A stretch of DNA of 48,665 nt, from contig CABZSV010000005.1 of NCBI GenBank assembly GCA_902528575.1, positions 1-48,665 on the forward strand. The letters are read 5' to 3'. The position numbers and the translations under genes were made by a program. A model generated the notes under the pieces. It had not been told where the DNA came from, did no database searches, and worked only from the letters and a program-made list of their open reading frames with translations. Of the stretch, positions 7,895-16,062 are shown piece after piece; within the stretch, counting starts at the first letter, position 1, and every line of letters starts with the position of its first letter. The DNA is from an uncultured Pelagibacteraceae bacterium (lineage in GTDB: Bacteria > Pseudomonadota > Alphaproteobacteria > Pelagibacterales > Pelagibacteraceae).

Positions 7895-9079
7895 ATGCAA
7901 AAATTTAAATCAGTTGAAGAATTAGTAAATCAACTGAAACCTGAAAAACCAGTATACTGTATAAGAAAAAATTCCATAAAATCTGCTGTTAAATTTTTCT
8001 TAAACAAATTTCCAGGTAAAGTTTTATATGCAGTCAAAACCAATCCACACCCTGAGATAATCAAAACAATCATAGAAAGTGGAGTAGAACAATTTGATGT
8101 TGCATCAATTGAAGAAATTAAAAGTATTAGAACTTTTAGTGATACAGCTAAATGCTCTTATATGCATACTGTAAAGAGCAGAGAAAGTATAAAAGAAGCA
8201 TATTTTAATTATGGTGTAAAAACTTTTTCATTAGATACTAAAGATGAACTGATTAAAATAATTGAAAGTACAAATAATGCTGAAGATTTAGAATTATTTG
8301 TAAGAGTTGCTGTTTCCAATGAACATGCAGAAATTGATTTATCTAAAAAATTTGGTGCTTTAACATCAGAAGCAATAGGTTTGTTAAGACTTGTAAAACA
8401 GCATGCTAAAAAGATTGGTTTAAGTTTTCATGTTGGCTCACAATGTATGCATCCAATTTCTTATGCGAAAGGAATTAGTGAAATTGGGAATATAATTAAA
8501 AAAACTAAGATAATTCCAGATTATATTAATATAGGTGGAGGTTTTCCTACAATCTATCCTGACTTAATTCCACAATCTTTAATTAGTTACTTTAATGAAA
8601 TAAATAAGAGTTTAGAAAATTTAAAACTTGAAAAACTTCCTGAAATTATTTGTGAGCCTGGTAGAGCTATAGTTGCAGAAAGTGGCTCAACAGTTGTAAG
8701 AGTTAATTTAAGAAAAAAACAAAAGCTTTATATTAATGATGGTACCTATGGTACTCTTTTTGATGCAGGTACACCTAACATTGTGTTCCCATCTAGAATG
8801 ATTAAAGAAAATTCTAACAAAATAATTTCAAAAAAATTAACTGCTTTTGATTTCTTTGGACCTACATGTGATAGCATGGATTATATGAAAGGTCCTTTTT
8901 TGCTTCCAAATAATATTAAAGAAAATGATTATATCGAACTTGGTCAACTTGGTGCATACGGATTGACATTTAGAACTCAATTTAATGGTTATTACTCAAA
9001 TGAAATTTACGAAGTTGAAGATAATCCAATAATGACAATGTATGATAAAGACGTTAATAAAGCTAACATGGTAGCTTAA
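7895..9079 (+). CDS. speC: Ornithine decarboxylase, alanine-racemase-fold (possibly lysine/ornithine)
   Basis: PLP-dependent decarboxylase that makes putrescine from ornithine; the fold III family also includes lysine/ornithine, arginine and diaminopimelate decarboxylases. In the 394-residue protein, Lys48 (YAVKTNPHP) is the PLP lysine, His179 (FHVGSQ) stacks on the cofactor, Gly214-216 (IGGGFP) and Glu254-Arg257 (CEPGR) bind phosphate, and Cys325-Asp326 in FGPTCDSMD are the active-site residues donated across the dimer, typical of ornithine rather than diaminopimelate decarboxylases. Tyr355 is in the conserved C-terminal position. It heads an operon whose next gene starts inside its stop codon (TAATG). 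The exact substrate preference (ornithine, lysine or both) cannot be settled by eye. Confidence 0.88.
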   Translation: MQKFKSVEELVNQLKPEKPVYCIRKNSIKSAVKFFLNKFPGKVLYAVKTNPHPEIIKTIIESGVEQFDVASIEEIKSIRTFSDTAKCSYMHTVKSRESIKEAYFNYGVKTFSLDTKDELIKIIESTNNAEDLELFVRVAVSNEHAEIDLSKKFGALTSEAIGLLRLVKQHAKKIGLSFHVGSQCMHPISYAKGISEIGNIIKKTKIIPDYINIGGGFPTIYPDLIPQSLISYFNEINKSLENLKLEKLPEIICEPGRAIVAESGSTVVRVNLRKKQKLYINDGTYGTLFDAGTPNIVFPSRMIKENSNKIISKKLTAFDFFGPTCDSMDYMKGPFLLPNNIKENDYIELGQLGAYGLTFRTQFNGYYSNEIYEVEDNPIMTMYDKDVNKANMVA

Positions 9080-10122
9080 TGTCGAGTCAAAAAAATCCAG
9101 GTCATAACAGTAAAAGAGATTTCTTAAAAAATCCTGTTGAGCATATCGATATAACTTCTTTCGACTCTAGAAAAATTATATCCTCAATGGAAAAAATGTC
9201 ATTTGTTTCTAGAGAAACAGCAAATGCTGCTAATATTTATAACGAGATGCTTAAAGATAAAGATTGTACAATTTTCCTTACTTTAGCAGGCTCTACTTCG
9301 GCAGCTGGATGCATGAATATTTATAAAGATTTAGTTAAATATAATATGGTAGATGCAATCGTTGCAACAGGTGCCTCAATAGTAGATATGGATTTTTTTG
9401 AAGCTCTTGGTTTTAAACATTACCAAGGTTCACAATTTCAAGATGATACTGAGCTAAGGAATAACTATATAGATAGAATTTACGATACCTATATAGATGA
9501 AGAAGAGCTTCAAATATGTGATAAAATCATATGTGAAATCGCAAATAACTTAGAAGCGAGAAGCTATACTTCAAGAGAGTTCATTTATGAAATGGGAAAA
9601 TATTTAAAGAATAACTCAAAGAAAAAAGACTCTTTGATTGAAACCGCTTTTGACAACAATGTTCCTATCTTCTGCCCTGCTTTTACCGACTCAAGTGCAG
9701 GATTCGGGTTAGTTATGCATCAAGAACAAAATCCAAAAAAACATATGACGATAGACTCGGTTAGAGAATTTAGAGAACTAACAGAAATTAAAATCAAATC
9801 TAAAGGTTCTGGATTATTTATGATTGGTGGTGGTGTGCCTAAAAACTTTATTCAAGATACTGTAATTTGTGCTGAACTATTAGGAAAAGATGTAGACATG
9901 CATAAATATGCTGTTCAAATTACTGTTGCTGATAGTAGAGACGGTGCTTGTAGTAGCTCCACATTAAAAGAAGCAAGTTCATGGGGAAAAGTAGATATTA
10001 CAAAAGAACAGATGGTGTTTGCAGAAGCAACTAGTGTTTTACCATTGATAGCAAGTGATGCTTATCATAAGGGTGAGTGGAAAAATAGAACAAGAAAAAA
10101 CTTTACTAAAATTTTTGAATAA
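9079..10122 (+). CDS. Deoxyhypusine-synthase-like protein, probable polyamine (homospermidine) synthase
   Basis: Homologue of deoxyhypusine synthase, which in eukaryotes and archaea moves the aminobutyl group of spermidine to eIF5A using NAD. Bacteria lack eIF5A, so the bacterial members must do something else; they have been proposed to make homospermidine or related polyamines. Of 347 residues, the NAD-binding segments LTLAGSTSAAG (about 68-78), VATGASIVDMD (about 95-105) and IGGGVPKNF (about 249-257) are visible, and Lys304 in SSWGKVD matches the lysine that forms the enzyme-imine intermediate (human Lys329), so the aminobutyl-transfer chemistry looks intact. It sits between ornithine decarboxylase and an agmatinase-like gene, overlapping the former by one base and preceding the latter by two. 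Homology is certain, the reaction inferred. Confidence 0.85.
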   Translation: MSSQKNPGHNSKRDFLKNPVEHIDITSFDSRKIISSMEKMSFVSRETANAANIYNEMLKDKDCTIFLTLAGSTSAAGCMNIYKDLVKYNMVDAIVATGASIVDMDFFEALGFKHYQGSQFQDDTELRNNYIDRIYDTYIDEEELQICDKIICEIANNLEARSYTSREFIYEMGKYLKNNSKKKDSLIETAFDNNVPIFCPAFTDSSAGFGLVMHQEQNPKKHMTIDSVREFRELTEIKIKSKGSGLFMIGGGVPKNFIQDTVICAELLGKDVDMHKYAVQITVADSRDGACSSSTLKEASSWGKVDITKEQMVFAEATSVLPLIASDAYHKGEWKNRTRKNFTKIFE

Positions 10123-10124
10123 AA

Positions 10125-11000
10125 TTGAAATATCTATCAAATAAAAACGGGTTTTTAGGAATTGATAATAAATTTAGCTTTAAAGAAAAAGCTGTAATTG
10201 TTCCATTTGGTTTAGAAAAAACAGTCAGTTATGGGGGAGGAACAAAAAATGGACCTAAAGAAATTATAAAAGCATCTCATCAAGTTGAGCTGTATGATGA
10301 AGAGCTTGATTGCGAACCTTATAAAAAAATAGGTATTAAAACTTTAAAACCATTTAAAATTGATAAAAATATCAAAAAAGCACTAAATAAAATCTCTAAT
10401 ATTAATAAAGAAATTTTAAATAAAAAACTCTTTCCAATGACTTTGGGTGGAGAGCATTCAATAACTCCTGGATGTATTGTTCCTTTTACTAAAAAATATA
10501 AAAACATTTGTCTGTTACATTTTGATGCTCATGCAGATTTACGTCAAAGTTATAATGGAGAAAAATTTTCACATGCCTCAGCTATTAGGAGGTGTCTAGA
10601 TTATAAAAACGTTTCGTTAATTTCATTTGGCATAAGAAATATCTCGGAAAGTGAAATCCCATTTTTAAAAAAAAATTCTTCAAGAATAAATATTTTTTGG
10701 GCGAAAGATAAAAAAAAATGGAATTTGTCTAAATTTAAAAAGCTAATTAAAAATAAAACTGTTTATCTTACATTTGATGTAGATGGGCTAGATTCAAGTA
10801 TTATGCCTGCAACCGGTACACCTGAACCAGGAGGACTTTTGTGGGATGAGACATTGGATATAATAAGAATTGCAGCTAAAAACTCGAAAATTGTTGGTGC
10901 AGATATTAATGAACTGTCTCCAATTAAAGGATTTAATTCTTATAATTTTCTTGTTGCAAAGCTAGCTTATAAAATCTTGTCTTATAAATTTTTATATTAA
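10125..11000 (+). CDS. speB: Agmatinase/arginase-family ureohydrolase
   Basis: Binuclear-manganese hydrolase that removes urea from a guanidino substrate; agmatine to putrescine is the best guess. All metal ligands are present in the 291-residue protein: His111 (GGEHS), Asp134, His136 and Asp138 (DAHADLR), and Asp218 and Asp220 (DVDGLD). The DAHADLR...SHASAIRR pattern resembles archaeal and Bacillus agmatinases more than arginases. Translation most likely starts at TTG (10125), two bases after the previous stop; no nearby in-frame ATG is suitable. It ends the polyamine operon, and its TAA stop shares a TTAA palindrome with the stop of the convergent transporter gene. No arginine decarboxylase is in the window, so the source of agmatine is unknown and another guanidino substrate is possible. 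Confidence 0.82.
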   Translation: MKYLSNKNGFLGIDNKFSFKEKAVIVPFGLEKTVSYGGGTKNGPKEIIKASHQVELYDEELDCEPYKKIGIKTLKPFKIDKNIKKALNKISNINKEILNKKLFPMTLGGEHSITPGCIVPFTKKYKNICLLHFDAHADLRQSYNGEKFSHASAIRRCLDYKNVSLISFGIRNISESEIPFLKKNSSRINIFWAKDKKKWNLSKFKKLIKNKTVYLTFDVDGLDSSIMPATGTPEPGGLLWDETLDIIRIAAKNSKIVGADINELSPIKGFNSYNFLVAKLAYKILSYKFLY

Positions 11001-11551
11001 ACTTTAATTGGTTTAATAATTTTCAATAACATTCTAAACGGTATCAACATTATTAGAGCAACTAAAACTTTTACTGCTAAATCTCCTAGAGATAAAGTAA
11101 CCCAAGGTACCCCTGTTGCATAAAATGATATTGAGAAAAATAAAAATGTGTCAACTGTTGATCCAATCAAAGATGAAGTAAGTGGAGCTACAAACCACTC
11201 TTTTTTTCTTAATCGATCAAAAATTTGAATATCTAATAATTGAGCAGTAATAAAAGCTACCCCTGATCCTATTGCAATCCTGACAGATATTAAATCTGCA
11301 AAATCAGTTGAGAATAATAATGTAAATATAATTCCTATTAAAAAGCCCAAATATACAATTTGCCTTGCTAATAATTTTCCATAAGACCTATTTGCTAAAT
11401 CTGTTATTAAAAAAGCTATTGGATAACTAAAAGCTCCATAAGTTAAAATCTCATTTAATCCAAAATAGTTTATTGGGAACTGAACTAAATAATTAGAAGA
11501 TAATACAACAACCCCCATCATTATTGACAGGGTGATAAATAATTTGTTCAT
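10997..11551 (-). CDS. YhhQ/VUT-family queuosine precursor transporter
   Basis: Integral membrane protein of the DUF165/VUT family; E. coli YhhQ imports the queuine precursors preQ0 and preQ1. The 184-residue sequence shows about six hydrophobic helices and family segments such as GAFSYPIAFLITDLANRSYG (about 39-58), with the conserved Pro-Ile/Thr-Asp, and a later RKKEWFVAPLTSSLIGSTVD (about 115-134). Its start shares one base with the rpmB stop (TAATG), so it is translated behind ribosomal protein L28. Its own stop overlaps the convergent agmatinase-like gene by four bases. It may let the cell salvage queuosine precursors rather than make them; queuosine genes elsewhere cannot be assessed. 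Confidence 0.85.
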   Translation of the reverse strand: MNKLFITLSIMMGVVVLSSNYLVQFPINYFGLNEILTYGAFSYPIAFLITDLANRSYGKLLARQIVYLGFLIGIIFTLLFSTDFADLISVRIAIGSGVAFITAQLLDIQIFDRLRKKEWFVAPLTSSLIGSTVDTFLFFSISFYATGVPWVTLSLGDLAVKVLVALIMLIPFRMLLKIIKPIKV

Positions 11552-11862
11552 TAAGCTGATTTAGCTACAGGTTTCTTTTTAAAAGGGGATTTGATTAAAA
11601 CTACTTTTTTCAACTTTTTTAATCTAGGAGATAAATTTTTATTTTTTACAGTTTTTAAAAATTCATCAAAACTTCCTTTTTTGTCAACTGATCTTACACC
11701 TGAATTGCTTACAGTAAGTTTTAAACTTCTTCCAGTAAGCTCACTTGTAAATTTTACTTTTTTAAGATTCGGTAAAAATCTTCTTTTAGTCTTGTTGTTA
11801 GCATGACTAACATTATGACCTTTCATAGGAATTTTACCGGTAAGTTCACATTTTTTTGACAT
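11551..11862 (-). CDS. rpmB: 50S ribosomal protein L28
   Basis: Component of the large ribosomal subunit. The 103-residue protein starts [20 protein letters not shown], a typical L28 N-terminus, followed by the basic stretch [13 protein letters not shown] and a lysine-rich C-terminal tail. An open frame extends 34 codons further upstream, but those codons overlap pyrD, carry no L28 similarity and cross a strong promoter match, so the ATG at 11860-11862 is preferred. It is followed with a one-base overlap by the YhhQ-family gene. The cysteine pairs of zinc-binding L28 types are absent (only one Cys is present), so this is a zinc-free form. Confidence 0.95.
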   Translation of the reverse strand: MSKKCELTGKIPMKGHNVSHANNKTKRRFLPNLKKVKFTSELTGRSLKLTVSNSGVRSVDKKGSFDEFLKTVKNKNLSPRLKKLKKVVLIKSPFKKKPVAKSA

Positions 11863-11874
11863 AATAACAGTGCC

Positions 11875-11903
11875 TATATAAGGGGAGATATTGAAGGCGT
11901 CAA
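11875..11903 (-). promoter_or_regulatory. Predicted strong promoter of rpmB
   Basis: Minus-strand TTGACG (11898-11903), 17-base spacer, TATATA (11875-11880), the best promoter match on this strand. Only 12 bases separate the -10 box from the L28 ATG, predicting a leader of roughly 3-7 bases and hence leaderless or near-leaderless translation. It begins directly downstream of the pyrD stop. Confidence 0.6.
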
Positions 11904-11914
11904 GTTTAATACAT

Positions 11915-12967
11915 TTAAGAAACAGTTTTATTTCCCACAATTTCTGTGAAATTTTTGACACCATCTCTTATTAGTAATTCTTTTAGGTCCTTTTTAATCA
12001 TCCCAGCAATATTGGGTCCTTGAAATACCATGCCGGTATACAACTGAACATAATCTGCTCCTAATAAAAACTTGTCATAAGCTGCTTTACCAGAGTCAAC
12101 ACCACCTACTCCAATTATTTTAATTTTACCTTTTATTAAATTATAGAATTTACTTATTAAAAGATTTGATTTTTTCTCAATAGGTTTTCCAGATAAACCA
12201 CCTTTTTGATGTCTCTGTATATTTTGAAGTGTTTCCCGAGAAGATTCGGAAGTATTTGAAATTATTATTGCGCTTATTTCATTTTCTAAAAGTATTTCTG
12301 AAATTAAGTCAATTTGATTTTCATTTATATCTGGTGAAATTTTTACAGCTACAGGAATTTCAGTTTTTAATTGTTTTTTTTTCTCTGATATAGATTTTAA
12401 TAACTCTTTTAATTTATTCTCATCATGAAAGTTTCTTAGATTTTCAGTATTTGGTGACGAAATATTAATTGTAATATAATCTGCAACTTCAGAAAATTTT
12501 TCTAATCCAATTAAATAATCATTCAATCTATCATTAGAAACTTTGTTTGGACCTACATTTACACCAAGCACACCTAGTTTTTTATTAGATTTTATTCTGT
12601 TTAATATTGTATCTGATCCGTGGTTGTTAAAACCTAACCTATTAATTAATGCTTGATCTTCTACCAATCTAAATACTCTTGGTTTTTCATTTCCATATTG
12701 TTTTAATGGAGTAACTGTACCTACTTCAACAAATCCAAAACCCAGCTTAAATAAAGGGTTATATACCTCTGCATTCTTATCAAAACCTGCAGCAATACCG
12801 ATAGGATTATCAAGATCTTGATTAAATAATTTTGTTTTTAAAATTGGATCGTTTTTGTTTTCATCAAATATATTTGAAACTAAATTGAGTTTGAGTGATT
12901 GAATTGCTAAAAAATGTGCTCTTTCAGGATCTATTTTAAATATTAAAGATCTTAAATTTGAATACAT
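11915..12967 (-). CDS. pyrD: Dihydroorotate dehydrogenase (quinone), class 2
   Basis: Fourth step of pyrimidine synthesis: oxidises dihydroorotate to orotate with FMN and passes electrons to membrane quinone. The 350-residue protein has the N-terminal membrane-association helices typical of class 2 (about 1-35, containing [11 protein letters not shown]), then a TIM barrel with [13 protein letters not shown] (about 57-69), the catalytic serine in [23 protein letters not shown], and the phosphate-binding [11 protein letters not shown]. The serine base marks class 2 (class 1 enzymes use cysteine). Its stop lies just ahead of the rpmB promoter, and its start overlaps the lysS stop by one base. 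Confidence 0.96.
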   Translation of the reverse strand: MYSNLRSLIFKIDPERAHFLAIQSLKLNLVSNIFDENKNDPILKTKLFNQDLDNPIGIAAGFDKNAEVYNPLFKLGFGFVEVGTVTPLKQYGNEKPRVFRLVEDQALINRLGFNNHGSDTILNRIKSNKKLGVLGVNVGPNKVSNDRLNDYLIGLEKFSEVADYITINISSPNTENLRNFHDENKLKELLKSISEKKKQLKTEIPVAVKISPDINENQIDLISEILLENEISAIIISNTSESSRETLQNIQRHQKGGLSGKPIEKKSNLLISKFYNLIKGKIKIIGVGGVDSGKAAYDKFLLGADYVQLYTGMVFQGPNIAGMIKKDLKELLIRDGVKNFTEIVGNKTVS

Positions 12968-14529
12968 TATTTTAATTTACTAATTATCAATTCTTTTGTT
13001 TCGTTAACACCGAAAAAACTTATAAAAAAACCCATTCTAGGTCCATTTTCATCTCCAAACACCACTTCATAAATTAACTTGAACCAATCTCTTAAGTTTT
13101 CTGCATACCCATTTTCTTTGCCTGTTGAATAAATTAATGTTTGTATATCCTCTGGAGACATTTGGTCATTACATTGTTCTAAAGTTTTAACTAAGGCTCG
13201 TAGAGCTAATTTTTCATTTTCAGATGGATTTTTATATTTTTTTTGAGCCTTAATAACATCATTAAAATACTTAATTGCATAACCAACTAGTCCATCAAAA
13301 ATCGGAAAATTTTTTTCATGAATATTAGATTTGTATTTTTTAACAAACTTCCATAATAAATCTTTGTTATCAGCGTTACTTGTTTCAACTAAATTCAACA
13401 ACATAGAAAAGGTCATAATCATCTCTTCTTTTGGAATATTTCCATTATGAACATGCCAAACAGGATTCATCACTAATTGTTGTTCAGTTTGTTTTTTTGA
13501 TTTTTCAATATTATCAAGGTACTCATCTACAGCTTTAGGGACTATTTCTTTATAAAGTTTTTTTGCTCTTTTTGGATTTTGATACATGTATAAAGATAAG
13601 CTTTCGGGTGAAGCATATTTTAACCATTGGTCGATAGTAATACCATTTCCTTTTGATTTTGAAATTTTTTCACCCTTTTCATCAAGAAATAATTCATAAG
13701 CAAATCCAGATGGATGTTTTTTACCAATTAAATTTATTATTTTGGTCGATAAAATTGCACTCTCAATAAGGTCTTTTCCATACATTTCAAAATCTATATC
13801 TAGAGCATACCATCTCATTGCCCAATCAACTTTCCATTGTAATTTACAATTTCCATCCAAAATACTAGATTCTAATTTTTTACCTTTATTATCAAAAATT
13901 ATTTTAGAATTTTTTTTATCAATTTCTATAACTGGAATTTCGAGGACATGACCTGTATCTGGACAAATTGGTAAAAAGGGGCAGTAAGTTTGCTGACGTT
14001 CTTTGCCTAAAGTTGGAAGTATAATGTTCATTATACCATCGTAATTTTCTAAAATAATTTTTAAAGTTGGGTTGAAAAAACCACCTTTATATAAAGATGT
14101 CGAACTTTTAAAGCTGTATTTAAAATTAAAACTATTTAAAAAATCTTTTAACATTTCATTATTATGCTCTCCAAAACTTGCAAATTTTTCAAATGGATCA
14201 GGAACTTGTGTTAATGGTTTATGTAAGTTTTTGTTTAGTAATTCCTGATTAGGAACATTGTCAGGAACTTTTCTTAAACCATCCATATCATCAGAAAAAG
14301 TAATTATCTCAGTTGGTAAATCTGTAAGTTGCTTTAAGGCATTCACCATCATCGAAGTCCTTGCAACTTCGCCAAATGTTCCGATATGAGGAAGGCCACT
14401 TGGACCATATCCTGTTTGAAGGGTAATTTTTCCTTTTTTATCAATAAATGATTTTCTCTCACGAAGCATTTTTTTTGCTTCAACGAAAGGCCAAGCACTT
14501 GTTTTGTCTAAAATTTCTTTTTTAATCAC
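12967..14529 (-). CDS. lysS: Lysyl-tRNA synthetase, class I
   Basis: Charges tRNA-Lys. This is the class I (Rossmann-fold, LysRS1) enzyme found in most archaea, Alphaproteobacteria and spirochaetes, and unrelated to the class II enzyme of E. coli. In 520 residues, the HIGH-like signature is GPSGLPHIGT (about 42-51) and the KMSKS-like loop is KISKS (288-292, within GEKISKSKGNG). A CPFLPICPDTGHV segment (about 183-195) is characteristic of LysRS1. Translation starts at GTG (14527-14529). It overlaps pyrD by one base and is divergent from trkH. Length is typical for the bacterial LysRS1 group. Confidence 0.96.
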   Translation of the reverse strand: MIKKEILDKTSAWPFVEAKKMLRERKSFIDKKGKITLQTGYGPSGLPHIGTFGEVARTSMMVNALKQLTDLPTEIITFSDDMDGLRKVPDNVPNQELLNKNLHKPLTQVPDPFEKFASFGEHNNEMLKDFLNSFNFKYSFKSSTSLYKGGFFNPTLKIILENYDGIMNIILPTLGKERQQTYCPFLPICPDTGHVLEIPVIEIDKKNSKIIFDNKGKKLESSILDGNCKLQWKVDWAMRWYALDIDFEMYGKDLIESAILSTKIINLIGKKHPSGFAYELFLDEKGEKISKSKGNGITIDQWLKYASPESLSLYMYQNPKRAKKLYKEIVPKAVDEYLDNIEKSKKQTEQQLVMNPVWHVHNGNIPKEEMIMTFSMLLNLVETSNADNKDLLWKFVKKYKSNIHEKNFPIFDGLVGYAIKYFNDVIKAQKKYKNPSENEKLALRALVKTLEQCNDQMSPEDIQTLIYSTGKENGYAENLRDWFKLIYEVVFGDENGPRMGFFISFFGVNETKELIISKLK

Positions 14530-14620
14530 GAGTATATCTTTTATAAAAATCTTAAATTGGCGATTTTATTAATTCTTATAGAGTTGAAATTTATTTACCA
14601 TAAAATAATGTTCTTTCAAA

Positions 14621-16060
14621 ATGTCTAATTATAAAACTGTTTTTTTTACACTTGGAATTTTGCAAATAATTTTAGGGGTCTCAATGTTCATCCCTATAAT
14701 TGCTCAATTTATTTATTCTGAAATAGATTCATCATTTTTTGGTGCATCTATTGTGACAATAATTTTTGGATCATTATTTTTTCTTTCAAATCTAGATCAC
14801 GACAAAAAATTAAATTTACAACAAGCATTTTTATTAACTGCTTTGTCCTGGTTAAGTATTGCTATTTTTGGATCTTTACCATTTATATTTTCGACTATGG
14901 AGCTTTCAATTACTGATGCTTTTTTTGAGAGTATGTCTGGTATTACAACAACTGGATCTACAATTATTTCTAACTTAGAGAGTGCTCCAAAAGGTATTCT
15001 ATTGTGGAGAGCAATACTACAATGGCTAGGTGGCATTGGTATTATTGTGATGGCAATTACCCTGATGCCTATAATGAATGTTGGTGGTATGCAATTATTT
15101 AAAATTTCTAGCAACGACTCTTCTGAAAAAATTCTTCCTAAATCAAAAGAAATAGCTTTGAGACTTATTTATATTTATTCGGGTCTAACCGCTCTTTGTG
15201 CATTATCATATTGGCTATTTGGAATGGGAAAATTTGACAGTTTAACTCATTCTATGACTACTATAGCTACAGGTGGATTTTCTAATTATAATCAATCTAT
15301 CGGATATTTTGACAGTGTTCTTATAGAAATATCATCGATGATTTTTATAATTTTAGGAAGTATCCCATTTATTGCATACATTAAATTTATTAGTGGTAAT
15401 AAAAAAATATTTTTAAACGATATTCAAATCAGAACATTTATTAAAATAATAATTATAAGTATTATTATATTATCAATTTATTTATTATTTAATAATAACG
15501 GAAACTTTAGTTTAAGATCTATTTTTTTTAATACAATTTCAATATTGACTGGAACAGGTTATGTAAATGCTGAATTCGACGGTTGGGGAAGTTTTCCTAT
15601 AACAATATTTCTTGCATTAATGTTTATTGGGGGCTGTGCTGGATCAACTACTTGTGGAGTCAAAATTTTTAGAATTCAAATTCTATATTTATTTATATTA
15701 AATCAATTAAAAAAAATTATATATCCCAAGGGAATATTTGTAATTAAATATGATCAAGGATCTGTTGATGATAAATTTATTGCATCAATAATTTCATTTA
15801 TTTATTTTTACTTTGTTATTTTTTTTATTTTAGCTGCATTATTATCATTAACAGGTCTCGATTTTATAACTGCCATTTCTGGAGCGGCAACATCAATATC
15901 AAATGTTGGTCCTGGTTTAGGTCCTATAATAGGACCTAACGGAGATTTTTCATCTTTGCCCGATATTTCTAAATGGATCTTAACTGTAGGTATGATTTTA
16001 GGTAGACTTGAGTTGTTTGCAATATTAGTATTGTTCTTACCATCTTTTTGGAGAAATTAA
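14621..16060 (+). CDS. trkH: TrkH-family potassium uptake channel subunit
   Basis: Membrane pore of a Trk/Ktr potassium system. The 479-residue, very hydrophobic protein contains four pore loops with the selectivity-filter glycines, visible as SGITTTGST (about 107-115), TIATGGFSNY (about 214-223), ILTGTGYVN (about 309-317) and TSISNVGPGLG near residue 430. This fourfold M1-P-M2 repeat is diagnostic. The NAD-binding regulatory partner TrkA is not in the window. A weak promoter match (TTGAAA 14584-14589, TAATGT 14606-14611) sits nine bases before the ATG. The stop is followed after two bases by the next gene, so the three plus-strand genes here form one transcription unit. Confidence 0.93.
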   Translation: MSNYKTVFFTLGILQIILGVSMFIPIIAQFIYSEIDSSFFGASIVTIIFGSLFFLSNLDHDKKLNLQQAFLLTALSWLSIAIFGSLPFIFSTMELSITDAFFESMSGITTTGSTIISNLESAPKGILLWRAILQWLGGIGIIVMAITLMPIMNVGGMQLFKISSNDSSEKILPKSKEIALRLIYIYSGLTALCALSYWLFGMGKFDSLTHSMTTIATGGFSNYNQSIGYFDSVLIEISSMIFIILGSIPFIAYIKFISGNKKIFLNDIQIRTFIKIIIISIIILSIYLLFNNNGNFSLRSIFFNTISILTGTGYVNAEFDGWGSFPITIFLALMFIGGCAGSTTCGVKIFRIQILYLFILNQLKKIIYPKGIFVIKYDQGSVDDKFIASIISFIYFYFVIFFILAALLSLTGLDFITAISGAATSISNVGPGLGPIIGPNGDFSSLPDISKWILTVGMILGRLELFAILVLFLPSFWRN

Positions 16061-16062
16061 TT

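Noticed and set aside
11863..11964. N-terminal extension of L28 by 34 codons
   Set aside because: The added residues overlap pyrD, lie across a strong promoter match and do not resemble L28, whose normal start is [10 protein letters not shown].
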